Shown: one piece after another, positions 1 to 4,367 of the stretch
Layout: each line of letters starts with the position of its first letter
Position numbering within the stretch: position 1 is the first letter of the stretch
Assembly: GCA_015258785.1 (NCBI GenBank)
Contig: JABZHP010000070.1
Location: forward strand, 1 to 5,842
DNA length: 5,842 nucleotides
Reading direction: 5' to 3'
DNA from: Atopobium sp.
GTDB taxonomy: Bacteria > Actinomycetota > Coriobacteriia > Coriobacteriales > Atopobiaceae
Made by a program: the position numbers and the translations under genes
Notes under the pieces: model-generated
What the model was told of the DNA's origin: nothing
What the model saw: the letters and a program-made list of their open reading frames with translations, nothing else
The model's database searches: none

Positions 1-39
1 TTCCTACTCGGCCTTCAGAGATCGTATGTTCAAACGCTT
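1..39. other. Non-coding flank downstream of the importer operon
   Basis: This short stretch follows the stop codon of the minus-strand receptor gene. I see no hairpin followed by a T-run on the minus strand, so the operon's terminator is either beyond the left edge or not of the intrinsic type. No gene is visible here. Confidence 0.5.
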
Positions 40-1101
40 CTATTTCTGAGGATACAGAACCTCAAGGATCTTCTCGGCAGAATCAAATGCACGTGGCGAG
101 TAGTCAATGTACTCTGAATATGGAATCTCTACGATGCTCTTGTTGGCAATAGCAGGGACGTTCTGCAGGGAGCTCTCGCCCAGAAGGGTATCTTTAGCTG
201 CGGCGTCAGTTGCTTTATTGCGCTCTGCGGTGACATAAATAATGACGTCAGGGTTGAACTTAATCAGATTTTCATACGTCAGGCCGTTTGCAGACTGAGT
301 TGTCGCAGGAGTAGCTCCAAGCTGGTCGATGATAGTAAACTCAAGGCTCTTCTCGCTACCTCCAAAGAGACCAAACGTGCCGTCCTTGAGGTTGGTCATA
401 ACCAGCACGGTCTTCTTTGCGTCTTTCTCGTGTGCTTTAACGCGCTCGTTAATGGCATCAAGGCGCTTCTGCAGTTCAGCGGTATAGGTGTCGGCATTGC
501 TCTGAACGTCAAAAATAGATCCAAGATTCTTAATGTCAGAAATAATTCCGGCAAGTGTTGGATCACCCTGCTCAGAAGATGCCAGCTGGGTATAGACAGA
601 AATGCCTAGGTCAGCATAGTCCTTTGGAGAAGTCTGATCCTTTGAAGTGAAGAGACGGGAACGTCCCACAATAAGGTTTGGATTAGCGGCAACAACAACC
701 TCGCGCGAGAGGCTCTTCTTATCGCCCAGCTGCTTGATTTTTGCATACTCATCGGCAATATCTGAAGGCATTGGTGCATCAGGCTTGATGGTGCCAATAA
801 TCTTGGAGCCAAGGCCCAGACGCAGCAAAATCTCGGCTGCAGAATCTGTCAAGGTAACAACACTCTCAGGAGCCTTATCAAACTTTGCCTCAAACTCATT
901 GCCGTCACCGTCATAGAGCTTAAAAGATACGGGATAGCTTGTATTAGCCGACTTCTTTTCTTCAGTAGCAGGGGTAGATGGGCTAGACGTTGCATTGTTG
1001 CACGCAGTAAGACCCAGTCCAGCAGCAGTTGCAGCAAATCCTGCCGCAATGCTCAAAAAATTCCTTCTCGTAAAGAGATTTGAACTTACACGAGGATCCA
1101 T
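40..1101 (-). CDS. Tat-exported lipoprotein, substrate-binding receptor of an iron/siderophore-type ABC importer
   Basis: This is the extracytoplasmic receptor that would capture the cargo and deliver it to the permease encoded upstream. From the preferred start the protein has 353 residues. The N-terminus carries a twin-arginine signal (TRRNFL, R12-R13), a hydrophobic stretch, and a lipobox LTAC whose Cys34 would be lipidated. A Ser/Thr/Pro/Lys-rich linker follows. The body fits the Peripla_BP_2 fold (cluster A-III, as in FepB, FhuD and BtuF): PESVV at about 78, a helix ending RLGLGSKIIGT at about 94-104, NPNLIVG at about 140, and the C-lobe motif NLIKFNPDVIIYV at about 278-290. An in-frame ATG at 1116 would add five residues, but a good GAAAGGA site (1108-1114) lies six bases before the ATG at 1101, so the latter was chosen. 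It is the last gene of the operon. Family is confident; the ligand (ferric siderophore, haem or corrinoid) is not determined. Confidence 0.9.
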   Translation of the reverse strand: MDPRVSSNLFTRRNFLSIAAGFAATAAGLGLTACNNATSSPSTPATEEKKSANTSYPVSFKLYDGDGNEFEAKFDKAPESVVTLTDSAAEILLRLGLGSKIIGTIKPDAPMPSDIADEYAKIKQLGDKKSLSREVVVAANPNLIVGRSRLFTSKDQTSPKDYADLGISVYTQLASSEQGDPTLAGIISDIKNLGSIFDVQSNADTYTAELQKRLDAINERVKAHEKDAKKTVLVMTNLKDGTFGLFGGSEKSLEFTIIDQLGATPATTQSANGLTYENLIKFNPDVIIYVTAERNKATDAAAKDTLLGESSLQNVPAIANKSIVEIPYSEYIDYSPRAFDSAEKILEVLYPQK

Positions 1102-1107
1102 CGGATA

Positions 1108-1114
1108 TCCTTTC
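1108..1114 (-). promoter_or_regulatory. Ribosome binding site that fixes the receptor start
   Basis: Read on the minus strand this is GAAAGGA, ending six bases before the ATG at 1101. It lies inside the coding part of the longer alternative (ATG at 1116), which argues that the shorter protein is the real one. Confidence 0.7.
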
Positions 1115-1120
1115 ATTCAT

Positions 1121-1137
1121 CTGTTGATACTCAACAG
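1121..1137 (-). repeat. Intercistronic stem-loop between ATPase and receptor genes
   Basis: This is a perfect inverted repeat: arms CTGTTGA and TCAACAG with a 3-base loop, four bases past the ATPase stop and just upstream of the receptor ribosome binding site. No T-run follows, so it is not an intrinsic terminator. Such hairpins between importer genes can mark mRNA processing or protect the downstream message, which would let the receptor be made in excess over the membrane parts. That role is inferred. Confidence 0.55.
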
Positions 1138-1141
1138 GCGA

Positions 1142-1903
1142 TTAATACACGTAATCAATGCTGATGCCGTTTCCAGCAGTTGATGGGCGGACCATGCCCT
1201 CAACGCCATACACATCAGCAAGCAGCTCAGGGGTCACAATGTCCTCAGGTGTTCCCTCGGAAACAATAGTCCCCTCTTGTAAGAAATACAGGCGGTCGAC
1301 ATAATGAGCTGCCATCACAATGTCATGCAAAACAGCCAGGCAGCTGATACCAAGATTGCGAACAAGTCGCAAAATATCAATCTGATACGTAATATCAAGG
1401 TGGTTGGTAGGCTCATCAAGCACCAAAAACTCTGGTTCCTGGGCCAGCGCGCGAGCCAACATTACACGTTGTTTCTCGCCACCTGAAAGCGTGGCAAACG
1501 AGCGGTCTTCAAAGCGAGAAAGGCCAACTTTCTGAATAACATCAGAAACGATTGCCTCGTCGTGGTCGGTTTCTTTTGACAGCGCCGACTGATGAGGACT
1601 GCGTCCCAGCGACACAATCTCGCGAACGGTAAAGTCAAAGGACAACGAGTTAAACTGGCTTACAACCGCAACCTTACGCGCAAAGTCACGTCGTGATATC
1701 TCAGTGGCGTCGCGCTCGTCCCACAAAATCTGGCCGTCATAGCGATGACCAAGGCCATAAATTGCCCGCAAAAGCGTAGACTTGCCGGATCCATTAGGGC
1801 CCAGGATGCCCACAAACTCGCCATCTGCCACGTTAAGCGAGAGGTTCTTTACAATCGGCTTGTTGTGAATGGTGACCGACACATTTTGCACTTCAAGGCG
1901 CAT
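1142..1903 (-). CDS. ABC transporter ATP-binding protein, iron/siderophore (FecE/BtuD) type
   Basis: This is the cytoplasmic ATPase that would power the importer, working as a dimer on the permease. It has 253 residues, the usual length for the family, and all motifs are intact: Walker A GPNGSGKST at 35-43, Q-loop Gln83, signature LSGGEKQ at 139-145, Walker B LVLDEP at 160-165, D-loop HLD at 168-170, and switch His193 in VLHDI. The C-terminal stretch with GTPEDIVTPELLADVYGV is typical of the FecE/BtuD/HmuV group. The reading frame is open further upstream (ATG at 1915 and 1972), but those starts overlap the permease gene. The ATG at 1903 has GGTGAG ending four bases before it and starts one base after the permease stop, so it was chosen. 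The tight spacing implies translational coupling. Nothing is missing or truncated. Confidence 0.93.
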   Translation of the reverse strand: MRLEVQNVSVTIHNKPIVKNLSLNVADGEFVGILGPNGSGKSTLLRAIYGLGHRYDGQILWDERDATEISRRDFARKVAVVSQFNSLSFDFTVREIVSLGRSPHQSALSKETDHDEAIVSDVIQKVGLSRFEDRSFATLSGGEKQRVMLARALAQEPEFLVLDEPTNHLDITYQIDILRLVRNLGISCLAVLHDIVMAAHYVDRLYFLQEGTIVSEGTPEDIVTPELLADVYGVEGMVRPSTAGNGISIDYVY

Positions 1904-1904
1904 G

Positions 1905-2966
1905 TTACTCACCATCCCTAAAGCTGTAGTTGCGGGCGACCATGATGTAGACAAAGAACGGCGCACCAACAACAGCGGTCAGAATGCCAATAGGAACTTC
2001 GGCGTTGCCTAGGACGGTACGAGCACAGGCATCTGCCCAAAGAATAAAAATAGCTCCCAGTACCAGCGCAGTTGGCACCAGCCTTCGGTGATCCGACCCA
2101 ACAAACGAGCGCGCAATATGCGGAATGATAAGACCAACAAAACCGATGGTTCCCACTGATGAAACCAGCGTGCCAACCATGAGTGCAGAAATGGTCAAGT
2201 ATGCCCACCTGCATAGATTGGTGTTGAGACCAAGCGTTGTAGCGGCCTCGTCTCCCATCAACAGCACGTTAAGAGAGCGGAACTGTGTGAGGAAAAACAC
2301 ACTGACGAGAAGTACTACAACAACGGAAACGCCGACGTTTCCCCAACTTGCTCGTGCCAAGGAGCCCATGGTCCAGAACTTCAGGTCCATCATGCCTTCG
2401 GCGTTGGCTGCGATTGTGATGATGAAATTAGACAGCGCCGTGAACAGAGCGTTCAAAATCATGCCCGAGAGAACAAGCTTTGACGACGTCATATGTCCGC
2501 CGGTAGACGCCAGCAACAAAACGCCAATCGTGGCAATTGTTGAGCCGATAAACGAGAACAGCGGCACCGAAGAAATTCCCACAACGTGTACCGCGCCGGC
2601 TCCAAGCATGATGGCACAGGTGGCTCCGCACGAAGCTCCTGATGAAATGCCCAAAATATACGGCTCAGCCAAGGTATTTTGAACCGATGCCTGCATGACA
2701 ACGCCCGAAAGCGCAAGGCCAGCTCCGGCTACCACACCCAAGATGATGCGAGGAAAACGTAGCGACCAGACGACCTTCTCGACAGGTCCTCCTGCAGCTA
2801 GAGCCTCCGATAGCGGCATGCCAAAAAGATGATGTGTCAGCACGGCATATGCGTCTTGTAGGGACACACCAATGGCGCCCATCGTTGAAGTTATTACGAT
2901 ACTCGCCGCCAGAATTGCAACGAGAACGCCCATGAAAAGACGGAACGGTCCGGCTTTTCTTATCAT
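1905..2966 (-). CDS. FecCD-family ABC importer permease
   Basis: This is the membrane channel of the importer. It has 353 residues, rich in hydrophobic segments and compatible with about ten transmembrane helices. The first helix lies at about 9-29. Family hallmarks are the block LRFPRIILGVVAGAGLALSG at 69-88 followed by QNTLAEPYILGISSGAS at 96-112, the ATPase-coupling region GTIGFVGLIIPHIAR at 272-286, and the C-terminal EVPIGILTAVVGAPFF at 323-338. Only one permease gene is present, so the channel is expected to be a homodimer, as in BtuC and HmuU. The ATG at 2966 has GAGGGG (2973-2978) six bases upstream, which fixes the start. It is the first gene of the operon, followed after one base by the ATPase. 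The family assignment is firm. The cargo cannot be read from the permease alone. Confidence 0.93.
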   Translation of the reverse strand: MIRKAGPFRLFMGVLVAILAASIVITSTMGAIGVSLQDAYAVLTHHLFGMPLSEALAAGGPVEKVVWSLRFPRIILGVVAGAGLALSGVVMQASVQNTLAEPYILGISSGASCGATCAIMLGAGAVHVVGISSVPLFSFIGSTIATIGVLLLASTGGHMTSSKLVLSGMILNALFTALSNFIITIAANAEGMMDLKFWTMGSLARASWGNVGVSVVVVLLVSVFFLTQFRSLNVLLMGDEAATTLGLNTNLCRWAYLTISALMVGTLVSSVGTIGFVGLIIPHIARSFVGSDHRRLVPTALVLGAIFILWADACARTVLGNAEVPIGILTAVVGAPFFVYIMVARNYSFRDGE

Positions 2967-2998
2967 ACGTTACCCCTCTAAAGTGACGCTGCGTTTTT

Positions 2999-3025
2999 GC
3001 GCACAACATACAACGTACAATGCGC
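2999..3025 (-). repeat. Three heptad-like repeats flanked by a GCGC stem in the operon leader
   Basis: In the untranslated leader of the permease gene, plus-strand bases 3003-3023 read as three successive 7-mers: ACAACAT, ACAACGT and ACAATGC. They are bracketed by the inverted pair GCGCA (2999-3003) and TGCGC (3021-3025). The region could fold in the mRNA or bind a protein. It matches no riboswitch I know, and the function is unknown. Confidence 0.3.
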
Positions 3026-3059
3026 GTTACACAGAAGCAGCGGAATTTTTTGAAAGTTA

Positions 3060-3088
3060 ACTATATCTTACATTTTGAGTTGTGAGAA
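3060..3088 (-). promoter_or_regulatory. Candidate sigma70 promoter of the importer operon
   Basis: On the minus strand there is a -35 of TTCTCA (3083-3088, 4 of 6 to consensus), a 17-bp spacer and a -10 of TATAGT (3060-3065, 5 of 6). Transcription would begin near 3053, giving a leader of about 87 nt before the permease ATG. The -10 overlaps the 8-bp palindrome AGTTAACT (3055-3062), which could be part of a repressor site. No full Fur or DtxR/IdeR box is recognisable. Confidence 0.5.
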
Positions 3089-3132
3089 GACTGCGAGTTG
3101 AGAAATGCTTAAAATATCTGCACCCCTCTATA

Positions 3133-3207
3133 GGATGCTCTCCACGAGGCGGCTACTGCGAGACAACGCCGTGGGATGCTCTCCGGCAGCTCCTGCGAGA
3201 CGACGCC
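3133..3207 (+). repeat. Two tandem imperfect repeats with conserved loop, upstream of the esterase
   Basis: Copy 1 is 3133-3170 and copy 2 is 3174-3207. Both start GGATGCTCTCC and both carry CTGCGAGAC followed by (A/G)ACGCC. Each can fold. Copy 1 pairs CCAC (3142-3145) with GTGG (3171-3174) and GGCG (3148-3151) with CGCC (3167-3170). Copy 2 pairs CCGGC (3183-3187) with GCCGG (3205-3209). The loop is nearly the same in both copies while the stem bases differ yet still pair. The pair sits in the 5' untranslated region of the esterase, ending about 43 bases before its start codon. It matches no RNA family I can name. It could be a regulatory leader RNA, tandem operator sites or a dispersed intergenic repeat. 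Confidence 0.55.
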
Positions 3208-3250
3208 GGCACCAACAGGCAATAACAGACAAGGTCAGACGAGGAACTTC

Positions 3251-3937
3251 ATGGATTTATCAGCTCTACCAGACAATACAATCACTATCGAAGAACGCTC
3301 CGCGGTTCCTGGTCTTCTTGTTATTCTCCATGGCTCACTGCTGATGCCCAAGATAGCTGCGCTTCTTGCTTCCGGGAAACTTGACGCGACCAAGCTCCCC
3401 CAATGCCTTGTCATTACTGCGCCGTCTAATCAAGACTGCTATTCCCCTTGGCCGGCATCAAGCGTGCGGACTGAGGCACCAAATTTTGGAGGATTTGGAA
3501 AAGAATTTCTTTCTGACGTCGTACTTCCATCTGTCGAGAAGTACGCTGCTCTAGCTACTCATACCGCAGAGGATACGTGTCCTCTTACCTTGCTAGGCTA
3601 TTCTTTGTCGGGTCTGTGCAGCCTCTTTGAGATGCAGACTACCTGCCGCTTTGACCAGTATCTTCTGGCAAGTCCAAGCACGTGGTTTCTCGATTTTGTT
3701 GAAACTTTTGATACGAGCCACGTGCGTTCGGATGTTCGCTGGTGCATCGCAAGCGGAGAAAACGAAGGTAAAAACCATCCTGAGCCCCTGCGTTCAGTGA
3801 GACAGACAACAGATGCGTTGGTTGAGAAGCTGGCGCCTGCTGCTCCGAAGTATCAACGTCTGCTGGATTCTTACGATCATCACAAGGGTCTTGAGCTGAG
3901 GCTGCAACGTTTGCTGAACTTTGGGTTTGGTGCGTAG
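3251..3937 (+). CDS. Putative alpha/beta-hydrolase esterase, possibly a siderophore esterase
   Basis: This is a 228-residue protein without a signal peptide, so probably cytoplasmic. It resembles the PF00756 (esterase D / Fes / IroE-like) branch of alpha/beta hydrolases. VPGLLVILHGS (19-29) is the strand and turn near the oxyanion hole. LLGYSLSGL (114-122) is the nucleophile elbow, with Ser118 as the likely catalytic serine. DHHKGLELR (209-217) near the C-terminus aligns with the family's NHF..ELR region, making His210 (or His211) the likely catalytic histidine. The acid is uncertain; Glu170 in ASGEN is a candidate. It is short for the family. The ATG at 3251 was chosen because GAGGA (3241-3245) lies five bases before it. 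The frame is open back to an ATG at 3176, but that extension would translate the repeat region. It is divergent from the importer operon, which suggests, without proving, that it hydrolyses the imported ester siderophore. Confidence 0.78.
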   Translation: MDLSALPDNTITIEERSAVPGLLVILHGSLLMPKIAALLASGKLDATKLPQCLVITAPSNQDCYSPWPASSVRTEAPNFGGFGKEFLSDVVLPSVEKYAALATHTAEDTCPLTLLGYSLSGLCSLFEMQTTCRFDQYLLASPSTWFLDFVETFDTSHVRSDVRWCIASGENEGKNHPEPLRSVRQTTDALVEKLAPAAPKYQRLLDSYDHHKGLELRLQRLLNFGFGA

Positions 3938-3970
3938 AGGGTGTTTTCCTGTGCGGGAACGATGAGACGA

Positions 3971-3998
3971 TGGGGGATGCTCCCAGAAGCGTTTTTTT
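3971..3998 (+). terminator. Possible weak terminator of the esterase gene
   Basis: A short hairpin (TGGGG 3971-3975 with TCCCA 3981-3985) is followed after six bases by seven T (3992-3998). The gap between stem and T-run is longer than in standard intrinsic terminators, so efficiency is doubtful. The hairpin at 4049-4063 may act as a backup for plus-strand transcripts. Confidence 0.35.
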
Positions 3999-4041
3999 GC
4001 AGCTTGTCAGGCAGTCTCCCCAACCAGCGTTGATTGCTAAC

Positions 4042-4066
4042 AAAAAAACCCGCCGAGGGCGGGTTT
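4042..4066 (-). terminator. Intrinsic terminator of the tRNA-fMet unit
   Basis: A perfect stem CCCGCC/GGCGGG with a 3-base loop (4049-4063) is extended by AAA/TTT to nine pairs. On the minus strand it is followed directly by a run of seven T, which starts inside the extended stem. It lies ten bases beyond the tRNA 3' end. On the plus strand only three T follow, so it works mainly for the tRNA and perhaps partly for the convergent esterase transcript. Confidence 0.88.
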
Positions 4067-4076
4067 GAAATTCTTA

Positions 4077-4153
<77 letters not shown>

Positions 4154-4177
4154 ATGTAAACGCTTGCGCGAACAAGT

Positions 4178-4206
4178 ACTATACCTCGCAGCTCTCAGTG
4201 AGTCAA
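4178..4206 (-). promoter_or_regulatory. Strong sigma70 promoter of tRNA-fMet
   Basis: On the minus strand: -35 TTGACT (4201-4206, 5 of 6), 17-bp spacer, -10 TATAGT (4178-4183, 5 of 6). Transcription would begin about 17-20 bases ahead of the mature tRNA 5' end. This is the best promoter in the window, as expected for a stable RNA gene. Confidence 0.85.
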
Positions 4207-4208
4207 GC

Positions 4209-4223
4209 AAAATCGACGATTTT
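4209..4223. repeat. 15-bp palindrome just upstream of the tRNA promoter
   Basis: AAAATCG and CGATTTT flank a single central base, forming a perfect inverted repeat two bases upstream of the -35 box. Its A- and T-tracts at the place where an UP element would lie suggest either contact with RNA polymerase alpha subunits or an operator. The role is inferred from position only. Confidence 0.4.
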
Positions 4224-4270
4224 CTCGCCATGAGGGTGTGACGCTGGCGTGCAAGGACCAAGAAAGTTGC

Positions 4271-4282
4271 GCTGACGTCAGC
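4271..4282. repeat. 12-bp perfect palindrome upstream of murE
   Basis: GCTGACGTCAGC is its own reverse complement and ends four bases before the candidate murE -35. A palindrome of this length is expected about once by chance in a window this size, so only its placement makes it a candidate operator. Confidence 0.3.
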
Positions 4283-4286
4283 ACGA

Positions 4287-4316
4287 TTGGGGCCAGACGG
4301 CTAAACTATTTATACT
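4287..4316 (+). promoter_or_regulatory. Candidate promoter of murE
   Basis: The -10 is TATACT (4311-4316, 5 of 6). The -35 is a poor TTGGGG (4287-4292, 3 of 6) at 18 bp. The transcript would start near 4323, at a small hairpin (GGCGC 4325-4329 with GCGCC 4337-4341) that could stabilise its 5' end. The leader would be about 45 nt. Confidence 0.45.
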
Positions 4317-4367
4317 GTCTTTGGGGCGCTGTGCTTGCGCCAAACAGCTATCGAAGGACTTTTGAGG

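Noticed and set aside
1904..1972. Longer ATPase starts at 1915 and 1972
   Set aside because: They overlap the permease C-terminus and add residues not found in the family. The ATG at 1903 fits both ribosome binding site and family start.
2125..2682. 185-codon open frame on the plus strand
   Set aside because: It is antisense to the middle of the permease gene, whose family motifs are unmistakable. The translated product shows no recognisable domain and no convincing ribosome binding site.
2967..3110. Cobalamin riboswitch, Fur box or IdeR/DtxR box ahead of the importer
   Set aside because: The leader is about 87 nt, too short for a cobalamin riboswitch, and I find no full match to the known iron-regulator consensus sites. 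Cargo identity is therefore left open.
3098..3134. Plus-strand promoter for the esterase (TTGAGA at 3098, TAAAAT at 3110, TATAGG at 3129)
   Set aside because: The hexamers exist individually but no pair has a 16-18 bp spacing, so no promoter is annotated although one must lie nearby.
3133..3207. CRISPR array
   Set aside because: There are only two imperfect copies, separated by three bases with no spacers, and no cas genes in the window.
3176..3250. Upstream ATG extension of the esterase by 25 residues
   Set aside because: The extension would encode part of the repeat and a non-family N-terminus, while the ATG at 3251 has a well-spaced GAGGA and begins just before the hydrolase core.
3105..3344. 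79-codon plus-strand frame through the tandem repeats
   Set aside because: It overlaps the esterase start in another frame, its sequence is dominated by the repeats, and no ribosome binding site is seen. The repeats are better explained as non-coding structure.
3639..4043. 134-codon open frame on the minus strand over the esterase 3' half
   Set aside because: It is antisense to the esterase catalytic region and runs through the convergent intergenic region. The product has no recognisable motif.
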